From NCBI RefSeq assembly GCF_000092025.1, contig NC_003063.2, forward strand, positions 1,045,001-1,109,000: a stretch of 64,000 nucleotides of DNA. The letters are read 5' to 3'. Positions 1-10,275 of the stretch are shown piece by piece; position 1 is the first letter of the stretch; each line of letters opens with the position of its first letter. The notes beneath the pieces were generated by a model. That model searched no databases. It worked only from the letters and a program-made list of their open reading frames with translations, and was not told the origin of the DNA. This DNA is from Agrobacterium fabrum str. C58 (lineage in GTDB: Bacteria > Pseudomonadota > Alphaproteobacteria > Rhizobiales > Rhizobiaceae). The position numbers and the translations under genes were made by a program.

Positions 1-2415
<2,415 letters not shown>

Positions 2416-2678
2416 CCATTGATTATGTTCATCGAACAAAGGTCGATGACATCTGTTCTGTCTTCACGCTGACGTGGCCTTCGGCCACTACGCTGCAGAC
2501 GGCGCGCCAAACGATTGGCGACGGACTAGCGTCCTGTATGGCTGCCAAGCTCGATCTCGAGTAAGGCAGGCAAACAGACCAGTCACAGAAAGACGTGTTA
2601 AATTAAATCAGACGAAAGTCTGCCAGCTTCTCGAAAACAACAGTCCATGTTAAAACATGAACAATGTTGCGTTTTGCC

Positions 2679-2797
2679 GACCTGGTGGTTATCGCGGGGC
2701 GGCTGCACCCGTTCCCATTCCGAACACGGCCGTGAAACGCCCCAGCGCCAATGGTACTCCGTCTCAAGACGCGGGAGAGTAGGTCGCTGCCAGGTCT
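2679..2797 (+). rRNA. rrf: 5S ribosomal RNA
   Basis: About 119 nt, starting GACCTGGTGGTTATCGCGGG and ending near CGCTGCCAGGTCT. The two ends pair (GACCTGG with CCAGGTC), which gives helix I. The loop region CCCGTTCCCATTCCGAACAC is typical of 5S rRNA. It lies about 260 nt after the 23S 3' end, the usual spacing in an rRNA operon. The exact ends are uncertain by 1-2 nt. Confidence 0.95.
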
Positions 2798-2852
2798 GCA
2801 AAACGCAACTCAAAATCTTCTCATTCACATACCTCGGCCCAGCCGACACCAA

Positions 2853-2876
2853 GGGCCGCTATCCAAGCGGCCTTTC
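2853..2876 (+). terminator. Hairpin terminator after 5S rRNA
   Basis: Six-bp GC stem GGCCGC (2854-2859) and GCGGCC (2867-2872) with a seven-base loop, followed directly by TTT. It sits about 55 nt after the 5S gene. The short T run suggests partial termination, so the downstream initiator tRNA could still be read through. Confidence 0.6.
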
Positions 2877-2939
2877 GTCGTTTAAGGCAGGGCTTTAAAG
2901 GCAATGAAATGGCGTACAAAATCTTGTGCGCCCCTTAAA

Positions 2940-3028
2940 GGAGATAAATTGTGCCGCAATTTATCTCCGGCAAAGATCCGTCGTCGCTAAAGCAACGACG
3001 TAACCGCGACATTCGGCCTTGCCGAATG
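2940..3028 (+). repeat. Three tandem hairpins before tRNA-fMet
   Basis: Three consecutive inverted repeats fill the spacer. The first is a perfect 12-bp stem GGAGATAAATTG/CAATTTATCTCC with loop TGCCG (2940-2968). The second is CGTCGTCGC/GCAACGACG with loop TAAA and one mismatch (2979-3000). The third is CATTCGGC/GCCGAATG with loop CTT (3010-3028). The last ends eight bases before the tRNA. They may be RNase processing signals or termination/antitermination elements of the rRNA operon. None is followed by a T run. Confidence 0.6.
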
Positions 3029-3035
3029 CGCTGGA

Positions 3036-3112
<77 letters not shown>

Positions 3113-3134
3113 AAATTTAAACCCAATATCAAAA

Positions 3135-3163
3135 GGGCTCCGAGGAAACTCGGAGCCCTTTTT
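3135..3163 (+). terminator. Strong intrinsic terminator of the rRNA operon
   Basis: Perfect 10-bp stem GGGCTCCGAG / CTCGGAGCCC with GAAA tetraloop (3145-3148), followed by TTTTT. It begins 22 nt after the tRNA and ends the rrn transcript. Confidence 0.93.
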
Positions 3164-3170
3164 GCGTTCA

Positions 3171-3269
3171 GAGCGCCTTGAAGATAAGAACGCCAAGCTG
3201 AAGACGTTGCTTGCCGAGGTGATGCTGGACAGCGCCATTTTGAAGGATGTTGCTTCAAAAAAATGGTAA
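3171..3269 (+). pseudogene. IS3-family transposase OrfA, C-terminal remnant
   Basis: Thirty-two codons plus a stop read ERLEDKNAKLKTLLAEVMLD, then SAILKDVASKKW. This matches the leucine-zipper tail typical of IS3-family OrfA proteins (RLEDENAKLKKLL...LDNAxLKDLLSKKW in the family). The N-terminal helix-turn-helix and all of OrfB are missing and no terminal inverted repeat is visible, so this is a dead fragment. It begins 8 bp after the rRNA-operon terminator and ends 4 bp before the broken acetyltransferase, so insertion or deletion at this element probably caused that truncation. Confidence 0.75.
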
Positions 3270-3272
3270 CGC

Positions 3273-3769
3273 ATGGCGCGAGGGGCCGGGCGTGTTCAAT
3301 CCCGGCTGATGATCGGTCGAGCGTGGATGCCGCAGCGCTCGGCCGACATCGTACGCGCGGCCGATGAAGAGGACGCTGACGGAATACTCGATCTTGACCG
3401 TAAAGCGTACGGCATGCCGCGGGAAAAGCTTATCCGCGAATTACTCAAGGTTGGCGAGGCAGTTCTGTTGTGCGAGGACGGTAAATCTACCGGTTACGCG
3501 ATTGCTCGCCGCTTTGGACGTGGCTACGTCATCGGTCCCGTAGCGACGCAAAGCGACGAGGGTGCCAAGCTTCTCATCACGGCACTGCTTAGCGGACTTC
3601 GCGGCCAATTCGTCCGCATCGACGTCCATGAACAGGACGGGCTCAGCAACTGGTTGGAAGAACTAGGATTGAGAGGGTGAGTGACGCTGTATCGATGGCG
3701 CGGGGTCCTCTGCCGATTTCGGTTGGGAGGTTTCATACATACGCTGTCGCAAACCAGTCGTTCATGTAA
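3273..3769 (+). pseudogene. Truncated and frameshifted GNAT acetyltransferase
   Basis: The first frame (3273-3680, 135 aa) contains IVRAADEEDADGILDLDRKA and a later FGRGYVIGPV stretch. This resembles the second half of double-domain GNAT proteins of the YitH/Acetyltransf_18 type, which are normally about 280 aa. The frame stops at 3678-3680. A -1 shift near the GAGAGGG run (about 3668-3676) continues it as VSDAVSMARGPLPISVGRFH to a stop at 3767-3769, which restores the family-like C-terminus. The N-terminal GNAT domain is absent and the 5' edge abuts an IS3 remnant. Both features point to a pseudogene. The GNAT call is from recall of the family pattern and needs a profile search. Confidence 0.6.
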
Positions 3770-3987
3770 CGGCATCCGGGTCAACCGACCTAGTCACATG
3801 AGGTGAGGGCGTCCTGCAACTTGCGGGACGGCTCTGCTTTATCAGCGCACATCAACTGGAAGGGCAGCAAAGAAGAATCTGCTGGCGGATGATAGCGGTC
3901 GCCGCACTGCTCAACGGGAATTCATAGGCGTCGGGGGCGATCATCGCGCGTGACTTCAAGCCGGATCGTCAAAAGGAATAACCGGCG

Positions 3988-5301
3988 TTATCGCTGATCC
4001 CATTTGTCCAGCATGCCGTAATACCACACTGCCAAAGGAAGGAAGTAAGGCTTGCCGTTGTAAAACCGACGCCCGTCGAAGGGGAGATTGCGATAGACAG
4101 TTTTCCCAAGATCGGAGCCGAGCATTTCGTAGGCGACCCTGCTTCCGAGCCAGCTTGCGCGGGCAACGCCCGTCCCGTTGTACCCGCCGGCGAAATACAT
4201 CCCGTCGATCGTCTGCACGTGTGGCAGATGGTCGAAGGTGAAACCGAGCTGACCATGCCAGTAGTTGGTAATCTTCGCCGATGCCAGTTCAGGAAACACC
4301 GCCAGCAGAAGGCTACGAATATATTTGGCATTCGCAACGGCGCTTTCGTGGGCGCCGCTCATGTTGAGAACCCGACCGCCGAAGACGATGCGCGTGTTGT
4401 CGGGGGAGGGGCGGTAGTAGGTGACGACGCGCTGGCTGCCAGCCAGCATCTGCCGCTTGGGCATCAGGCGGTCCATGACCTCCACGGGGAGTTGTTCGGT
4501 TGCGATCAGACCGCTTCCCACTGGGATGATACGGCGCTTCAGGTGTGGCAGAAGCGAGCCACTATAGCCGTTCGCAGCAAGCAGGATCTGTCGCGCCGCA
4601 ATTGTCCGCGAGCCGACTTTGAAGGAAAATCCCCCATTTTTTCCCTCCAGGTCTGAAACGCGCGCGTTGCTGTAGATTTTCACGCCGAGACGATTGGCGG
4701 CCTCGGCAAGGCCTTTCACATACTTGGCCGGATGAATGCCGCAATATCCGGGCATGGCGACGCCGCCGTGATAAAGGTCGGAGCCGATCTCTTTGTGCTG
4801 CTCGGAGCGCGGCACCATATAGACGTTGCAGGGGATGATCTTGCGAATGCGGTCCATGTTGCGACCGATGGCGTCATAGACCCGAGGCGTCATAGCGCCT
4901 TTGAAATATCCGACCTCCTTGAGATCACAGTCGATCTTTTCCATCGCGACGACATCCTTGACGTGCTGGAGCGAATGGAAGCTTTCCTCGACGATTTGCC
5001 GCGCCGTGTCGGCGCCGTACTGCATTCCGGTGTCGAAGAAGGCCCAGCCGGGGCCGAGGAATCCGCCGTTTCGCGACGACGCGCCATAGCCTGGCTCGTC
5101 CGCGTCAAACACGCTGACCTGCTTGCCAGCCCGCGCAAGGACAAGAGCTGCGTTAAGGCCGGTGAAGCCAGCACCGATGATGGCTACCTCGGTAGACGAC
5201 GGAAGATCATCAGTCTGGACGGGCGACGGGCGCGCCTCCTCCCACCAGAAGGGAAGGTCGGTGGCATTGTCCGAGAAAAAGGGTGCTTTCAGCTGCATCA
5301 T
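3988..5301 (-). CDS. FAD-dependent amine/amino-acid oxidoreductase (PuuB/DAO-like)
   Basis: About 437 aa from the tandem ATGATG at 5296-5301. Longer upstream frames are unlikely because the conserved part begins just after MMQLKAPFF. The N-terminal PFWWEEA and Rossmann VAIIGAGFTGLNAALVLARA followed by SSRNGGFLGPG are typical of the DAO superfamily branch holding gamma-glutamylputrescine oxidase. The C-terminal GYNGTGVARASWLG closes the FAD site. It would oxidise an amine or amino acid with O2 or quinone. It is transcribed divergently from the aldolase-like gene at 5598, across a spacer holding a shared operator. Substrate unknown. A ribosome-binding site is weak. Confidence 0.85.
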   Translation of the reverse strand: MMQLKAPFFSDNATDLPFWWEEARPSPVQTDDLPSSTEVAIIGAGFTGLNAALVLARAGKQVSVFDADEPGYGASSRNGGFLGPGWAFFDTGMQYGADTARQIVEESFHSLQHVKDVVAMEKIDCDLKEVGYFKGAMTPRVYDAIGRNMDRIRKIIPCNVYMVPRSEQHKEIGSDLYHGGVAMPGYCGIHPAKYVKGLAEAANRLGVKIYSNARVSDLEGKNGGFSFKVGSRTIAARQILLAANGYSGSLLPHLKRRIIPVGSGLIATEQLPVEVMDRLMPKRQMLAGSQRVVTYYRPSPDNTRIVFGGRVLNMSGAHESAVANAKYIRSLLLAVFPELASAKITNYWHGQLGFTFDHLPHVQTIDGMYFAGGYNGTGVARASWLGSRVAYEMLGSDLGKTVYRNLPFDGRRFYNGKPYFLPLAVWYYGMLDKWDQR

Positions 5302-5516
5302 GTGTCTCACATCGCTGGAAACACCAGTATGGTCTTGCCAAGCAGATTTCCCTGCTCTTTTTCGTACAATTTCAGTGGAATGCTCTGTTTTGCGGTTGGA
5401 GGCGGGCCTAAAGAGCGCGGGCGAACGCGCATCATTTCTTCTCGGGTTGCGGGCGGCCTCGTCCACGGCCGCATGCAGTCGCGTGACTGCCTAGCGAGCA
5501 GTTGATGAAGCTCCAA

Positions 5517-5573
5517 CTTAATACAATATGTAGAGCCATTAAATAGCAGGTGAATGTCGTATGGGCTACAGTC
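5517..5573. promoter_or_regulatory. Shared LysR-type operator/promoter, copy 1
   Basis: A 57-bp block beginning CTTAATACAATATGTAGAGC, then CATTAAATAGCAGGTGAATG and ending GGGCTACAGTC. It aligns without gaps to 10101-10157 (41 of 57 identical by eye; the first ten bases and TTAAATAG are invariant). TACAGT is a plausible -10 for the rightward gene, which starts 25 bp after the block. The second copy lies beside the LysR gene, so this is likely the binding site of that regulator (9176-10090). Confidence 0.72.
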
Positions 5574-5597
5574 TCCCCAGTTGAAGGATCTGCAGTT

Positions 5598-6743
5598 ATG
5601 ACAAACGCCGACGCGATCAGTAAGATTTCCACCCCTAGCCTCATTGTTGACGAAGCACGCATGTTGCGGAACATCTCCAGATTGCAGCGGCATCTCGACA
5701 GTTTGAACGTCTCGATACGTCCGCACCTCAAGACGGTGAAATCGGTTGATGCCGCGAAGCGTATCCTCTCGAGCGGCAACGGTCCGGCTACCGTCTCGAC
5801 GCTGAAGGAGGCGGAAGTTTTCGCGTCGGCAGGCGTGCGGGATATCCTCTATGCCGTCGGCATCGGGCCGCAAAAACTGGACCGGGTGCTTGCGCTTCGT
5901 GCTGGCGGCTGCGATCTTTCCGTCGTGCTGGACACGCCCGAACAAGCAAGAGCCGTGGTTGAGGCCTCCCGCCGGGCGAAAGATGGCATCCCTGCGTTGA
6001 TTGAGATTGACTCGGATGGTCACCGCGCGGGTTTGAAGCCGGACGATCCCGCCTTGATCGATATTGGCCGTATCTTGCACGAGGAAGGCGCTGTGCTGCG
6101 CGGTGTCGTTACTCACGCCGGCGAAAGCTATGGCGTGGTGGGTGCCGAAGCGCTGGCCGCCTTCGCGGAGCGCGAGCGCCTGGCTGCCGTCACTGCGGCG
6201 GAAGCCTTGAGAGCCGCAGGACTGCCTTGTCCGACGGTCAGTGTCGGTTCGACGCCGACAGCCCATTTCGCCCGTGATCTGTCCGGCGTCACGGAAGTCA
6301 GGGCCGGGGTATATGTCTTTTTTGATCTCGTTATGGCTGGCATTGGCGTCTGCAGCTTGGACGATATCGCGCTTTCCGTGCTGACGACAGTGATCGGCCA
6401 TCAGAAGGAACGCGGCTGGATTATTGTGGATGCCGGCTGGATGGCCCTGTCGCGTGATCGCGGCACGGCGAGCCAGGCGGTCGATCAGGCATATGGCGTC
6501 GTTTGTGACATTCATGGCGATGTGATTGACGATCTGATCGTTAAATCCGCGAACCAGGAACATGGTATTCTGGCTCTGAGGCCTGGAAGCTCGGCACGTT
6601 TGCCAGATTTTCCGCTTGGAACCCAGCTTCGCATTTTGCCCAATCATGCCTGCGCCACTGGTGCGCAATTCGCCAGCTATACGGTGCTGCCAGCTGGCGG
6701 CTCCACGACGCTTGCCCAGTGGCCCCGCTTCAGCGGCTGGTAA
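5598..6743 (+). CDS. D-threonine aldolase / D-serine dehydratase-like PLP enzyme
   Basis: 381 aa. The start is taken at ATG 5598 (MTNADAISKISTPSLIVDEA), preceded by GAAGGA, rather than the longer upstream frame. Fold type III (alanine-racemase-like) PLP enzyme of the DSD1/D-threonine aldolase family. RPHLKTVKS near residue 45 supplies the PLP lysine, EIDSDGHRAG and SVGSTPT are typical PLP-barrel segments, and the C-terminal LPNHACAT provides the metal-binding His/Cys pair of this family. Members cleave D-3-hydroxy amino acids to glycine plus an aldehyde or dehydrate D-3-hydroxyaspartate/D-serine. It is the first gene of a run with a reductase (10 bp later) and an aldehyde dehydrogenase, suggesting aldehyde release and oxidation. 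Exact substrate not determinable. Confidence 0.85.
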   Translation: MTNADAISKISTPSLIVDEARMLRNISRLQRHLDSLNVSIRPHLKTVKSVDAAKRILSSGNGPATVSTLKEAEVFASAGVRDILYAVGIGPQKLDRVLALRAGGCDLSVVLDTPEQARAVVEASRRAKDGIPALIEIDSDGHRAGLKPDDPALIDIGRILHEEGAVLRGVVTHAGESYGVVGAEALAAFAERERLAAVTAAEALRAAGLPCPTVSVGSTPTAHFARDLSGVTEVRAGVYVFFDLVMAGIGVCSLDDIALSVLTTVIGHQKERGWIIVDAGWMALSRDRGTASQAVDQAYGVVCDIHGDVIDDLIVKSANQEHGILALRPGSSARLPDFPLGTQLRILPNHACATGAQFASYTVLPAGGSTTLAQWPRFSGW

Positions 6744-6753
6744 GGAGGTTGCC

Positions 6754-7698
6754 ATGCTGTTCATATCCGAAGAAGAATCCGCAACGCTTGTAACGCATGA
6801 TCTGGCCTTTACCGCTGCATGGGAAGCGCTGATCGCGGCTTGCGACGAAGCGACCGCGTCTTTTCCAGTCGTACTCGGCCATGGTTCCTCGACCAACAAC
6901 CGCTTTTCGGTCAAGGCAGCCGCAACAGTCGAGTTGGCCGGGCTGAAAGTCGGCTCTTACTGGCCAGGAAACCGCGACCTTGGCCTCAGTCGGCATAATT
7001 CGCTTATCCTGCTGTTCGATCAAGACACCGGACGGATCGGCACGGCGATGGAAGCGGGCACAGTCAATGCCTACCGTACCGCCGCCGCCGATGCTGTTGC
7101 GGCAGACCAACTGGCGCGCCGGGATGCCGAAACGCTTGCGATCTTCGGCGCGGGTCATCAAGCGCGCTACGAATGCATGGCTTTGGCGCGTGTGCGCTCT
7201 CTTCGCCGTGTGATGATCGTTGCACGCAACGGCGAACAGGCTGAAGAGATGCGATCCGCATTGCGCCAACATGGCTTGAATGCCGAGGTGGCTGCACCGC
7301 AAAATGCTTGCGCGGAAGCGGACATCATCGTCACTGCGACATCGTCACGGGCGCCATTGTTCGAAGCCGATTGGGTCCGGCCTGGAACGCATGTCGCCAG
7401 CATGGGGTCCGATGCCCGCGGCAAACAGGAATTACCGCCGGCACTGTTTGCCCGCGGCGACCTGTTTTGCGATCTTCCCGAACAGGCGCGCAGCATCGGC
7501 GAATTCCAGCATGCCGCTCCCGATCTGGAAGTCACAGCGCTGGGCGATGTGCTGGCGGGGCGTCGGCCGGGCCGTTCCTCCGATAGTGCCATCACCATCT
7601 TCGATAGTTCCGGTTTGTCGTTGCAGGATCTTTACATCGCCCGCCACTTGCTTGCCAAACGCGGCGCACATGAAACGCCGCTCTCAGCGAATAATTGA
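6754..7698 (+). CDS. Ornithine cyclodeaminase/mu-crystallin-family reductase
   Basis: 314 aa from ATG 6754, preceded by a strong AAGGAGG. An upstream in-frame extension overlaps the previous gene and was rejected. N-terminal substrate lobe with KAAATVELAGLKVGSYWPGN and a Rossmann NAD(P) site AIFGAGHQARYECMALA near residues 130-146. The family includes ornithine cyclodeaminase, ketimine reductases, and the iminosuccinate reductase of the beta-hydroxyaspartate cycle. Pairing with a D-threonine-aldolase-like gene recalls the bhcC-bhcD pair, but the aminotransferase and dehydratase partners of that cycle are not in the window. It likely reduces or forms a cyclic or acyclic imine in this pathway. 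Confidence 0.85.
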   Translation: MLFISEEESATLVTHDLAFTAAWEALIAACDEATASFPVVLGHGSSTNNRFSVKAAATVELAGLKVGSYWPGNRDLGLSRHNSLILLFDQDTGRIGTAMEAGTVNAYRTAAADAVAADQLARRDAETLAIFGAGHQARYECMALARVRSLRRVMIVARNGEQAEEMRSALRQHGLNAEVAAPQNACAEADIIVTATSSRAPLFEADWVRPGTHVASMGSDARGKQELPPALFARGDLFCDLPEQARSIGEFQHAAPDLEVTALGDVLAGRRPGRSSDSAITIFDSSGLSLQDLYIARHLLAKRGAHETPLSANN

Positions 7699-7715
7699 AC
7701 GGAGGATCGCGGCCG

Positions 7716-9173
7716 ATGACATCACCTCTTCAGCACCTGCAACAATCCGGACGGCTAAAGAAGTTTTACATCGATGGCAAATGGGTCCTTCCCAGCGGCT
7801 CAGACAAGGTCGCCGTCATTAATCCTGCCACCGAGCTGGAATTTGCAGAAATAGCGCTCGGTAATGATGAAGACGTTGCGCTCGCTGTTGCAGCTGCAAG
7901 AGGCGCTTTCGCCGGCTGGGCTCGAACCGGTCCGGCAGACCGGTCGGAACTTCTCAATCGCGTCCATCAGCTGATGCAACAGAGATTGGAACTTCTGGCG
8001 CAAGCTTTGACGATGGAAATGGGCGCGGCGATCAATTATGCCCGAAGCGTTCAAGTTCCCCTTGCTGCCGAACATATCAAGGTGGCTCGCGACAATGCGG
8101 CCAGCTATTCGTTTCTTTCGCAACGGGGGCATACGGCGATCCTCCGCGAGCCGATCGGCGTATGCGGCCTGATCACACCGTGGAACTGGCCGTTGTACCA
8201 GATAACCGCGAAGGTCGGCCCGGCTTTGGCGGCGGGATGCACGGTGGTTTTGAAGCCGAGCGAGCTTTCGCCCCTTAGTGCGTTGCTGTTTGCCGAAATC
8301 ATCGAAGATGCCGGCTTTCCGCCTGGCGTTTTCAACCTCGTCAACGGCGAAGGCACCATCGTCGGCGCTGGCTTGTCCGCACATCCCGACGTGGACATGA
8401 TTTCCATCACCGGCTCGACCCGGGCCGGAATTTTGGTCGCACAGGCGGCGGCTCCGACAGTAAAACGGGTGGCCCAGGAACTCGGCGGAAAATCGCCGAA
8501 CATCATCCTTGCGGATGCCGATATGACGCGGGCCGTGCCTTTGGGCGTCGCTGCGGCGTTTCGAAATCTGGGGCAGTCCTGCAGCGCGCCGACCCGCATG
8601 ATCGTGCCGCGCTCGCACCAAAAACACATCGAGGAACTGGCAGCGGCAGCGGCTCTGGAAATAGTTGTCGGCGACCCGTTATCGGAGCATACCACACACG
8701 GCCCGGTCGCGAATCACGCGCAGTTTGACCGAATTCAGCGGATGATATCGATCGGCATGGATGAGGGCGCCAAACTTGTCGTGGGGGGGACCGGCAGACC
8801 CGACGGCCTGGATACCGGCTTTTACGTGCGGCCCACGATCTTTTCAGACGTAGATCCGAAAATGCAAATTGCCCAGCAGGAAATCTTCGGACCCGTCTTG
8901 TCCATTATTTCTTACGATACGCTCGAAGAGGCGATAGAGATCGCAAACGATACGGTCTACGGTCTGGGAGCCCATGTTCAGGGGACGGACCTTCAAACTG
9001 TGCGAATAGTGGCGGAGCAGATTCGATCCGGACAGGTGCATCTCAATTATCCGGCGTGGGACCCCAATGCGCCCTTTGGTGGGTACAAGCAATCCGGCAA
9101 CGGTCGGGAATATGGCACCGAGGGCATGGAAGAATATCTGGAGATCAAGTCTATCCTGGGTTTCTATCCCTGA
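7716..9173 (+). CDS. NAD(P)-dependent aldehyde dehydrogenase
   Basis: 485 aa. The start at ATG 7716 follows GGAGGATCGC; the 18-bp spacing from the previous stop suggests one transcript. All ALDH superfamily landmarks are visible: TPWNWPLYQ, catalytic base Glu in AQELGGKSPN (about residue 253), nucleophile Cys in NLGQSCSAPTR (about residue 288), and EIFGPVLSI. It should oxidise the aldehyde released by the neighbouring oxidase or aldolase-like enzymes to an acid. The gene ends two bases before the stop of the convergent LysR gene, with no terminator between. Substrate not assignable. Confidence 0.92.
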   Translation: MTSPLQHLQQSGRLKKFYIDGKWVLPSGSDKVAVINPATELEFAEIALGNDEDVALAVAAARGAFAGWARTGPADRSELLNRVHQLMQQRLELLAQALTMEMGAAINYARSVQVPLAAEHIKVARDNAASYSFLSQRGHTAILREPIGVCGLITPWNWPLYQITAKVGPALAAGCTVVLKPSELSPLSALLFAEIIEDAGFPPGVFNLVNGEGTIVGAGLSAHPDVDMISITGSTRAGILVAQAAAPTVKRVAQELGGKSPNIILADADMTRAVPLGVAAAFRNLGQSCSAPTRMIVPRSHQKHIEELAAAAALEIVVGDPLSEHTTHGPVANHAQFDRIQRMISIGMDEGAKLVVGGTGRPDGLDTGFYVRPTIFSDVDPKMQIAQQEIFGPVLSIISYDTLEEAIEIANDTVYGLGAHVQGTDLQTVRIVAEQIRSGQVHLNYPAWDPNAPFGGYKQSGNGREYGTEGMEEYLEIKSILGFYP

Positions 9174-9175
9174 AC

Positions 9176-10090
9176 TTAGTCGTGCTGAACTCGCCACGGC
9201 ACTGGCTGAAACTGCTGCTTCAATATCTGCAGGAAACAGACCGTGCGCGCAACGCGACCACTACGGTTGTCCAGCAGTGCCACGACATCGGCATCCGGCA
9301 GTTGCCAGTCCGGCAATAACGCCACAAGACGCCCCCTGCGCAAATCCTCGGCAACGTCCCATTCCGAGCGTATGATGATGCCAAGTCCAGCTAGTGCCCA
9401 TTGCTTGATAACCTCGCCATCATTGCTGCTCATCGCGGGTTGGATTCGCAAGGTCAATGGCGGCTTTTCCTGATGGCTGAACCGCCACAATGTAACATCG
9501 GCGTGGTCTTCCCGAATAACGGCGCAGGCGTGTTGGTTCAAGGTCTCTGGCCGATCGGGCACACCATGCCGCTCAAGATACGATGGTGCGGCGCAGAGGA
9601 TACGGCGGTTGGGCGCAAGCCGATGGACGATAAGGCTGGAGTCCGTCAGCGGCCCAACATGGATCAATACGTTCCAGGCATCGCTGCGCAGGCTGACGGG
9701 ATCCTCAAACAGTGACAAAGTGAGCTTGACCTCAGGGTGCTGCTCCCGCAGCTGCGCCATCGCAGGCGCGATGTAAAGCCTGCCAAAGCCGAAGGGCGCG
9801 GCCACCTGCAAATGCCCCGTCACGACCTGGCGACGCTCCAACAGCTGTTCGGTCATCTCCTCCATATTGGTGAGGATTTCGACGCCGCGTTGCGCCAACA
9901 ACTGCCCCTCCTCGGTCAGGTGCAATCGACGGCTGGTACGCTCCAACAGCCGTACACCCAGCCGTTGCTCCAATTGCTGTAACCGCTGGGTCACAGCCGA
10001 TGGTGTCACGTCGAGCGCCCGCGCCGCCGCTGCCAATGATTGGGCGGTGCTGACGATGCGAAAAAATTCGAGGTCCTGAGATGTGATCAT
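9176..10090 (-). CDS. LysR-family transcriptional regulator
   Basis: 304 aa starting MITSQDLEFFRIVSTAQSLA at 10090. The longer upstream frame crosses the regulatory region and is rejected. Winged HTH with ALDVTPSAVTQRLQQLEQRL at residues about 25-45, followed by LLERTSRRLHLTEEG. The effector domain covers residues 90-300. Divergent from the FAD oxidase at 10276. The intergenic block 10101-10157 recurs at 5517-5573, so this protein probably controls both flanking units and acts as a local pathway regulator. Inducer unknown. Confidence 0.93.
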   Translation of the reverse strand: MITSQDLEFFRIVSTAQSLAAAARALDVTPSAVTQRLQQLEQRLGVRLLERTSRRLHLTEEGQLLAQRGVEILTNMEEMTEQLLERRQVVTGHLQVAAPFGFGRLYIAPAMAQLREQHPEVKLTLSLFEDPVSLRSDAWNVLIHVGPLTDSSLIVHRLAPNRRILCAAPSYLERHGVPDRPETLNQHACAVIREDHADVTLWRFSHQEKPPLTLRIQPAMSSNDGEVIKQWALAGLGIIIRSEWDVAEDLRRGRLVALLPDWQLPDADVVALLDNRSGRVARTVCFLQILKQQFQPVPWRVQHD

Positions 10091-10100
10091 GAAGGTCGAT

Positions 10101-10157
10101 CTTAATACAACATGCAAGGCTGTTAAATAGCGTCTGAAGGACAGGTTGGCTACAATC
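10101..10157. promoter_or_regulatory. Shared LysR-type operator/promoter, copy 2
   Basis: Block beginning CTTAATACAACATGCAAGGC, then TGTTAAATAGCGTCTGAAGG and ending TTGGCTACAATC. It aligns gap-free with 5517-5573. TACAAT at 10151-10156 is a good -10 for the gene at 10276, and no consensus -35 stands 17 bp upstream, as expected for an activator-dependent LysR promoter. The block begins 11 bp upstream of the LysR start codon, so autoregulation is likely. Confidence 0.72.
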
Positions 10158-10275
10158 GGTGCTTCATTCGCAGGATCACAAAGCCATGACTGATGACCTC
10201 CATGTTCCCTCTCTCCGAACTCGGCGCGCAGTTTGATTTTGCATCGACCCCAGACTGATTTGGAGCGGTAGGATA

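Noticed and set aside
3780..3985. Possible short peptide (about 30 codons) on the minus strand next to the FAD gene
   Set aside because: No homologue recognised, no ribosome site, and the frame could be chance.
5307..6914. 535-codon minus-strand frame
   Set aside because: It runs antisense to the aldolase-like gene and carries no known motif; high GC explains its length.
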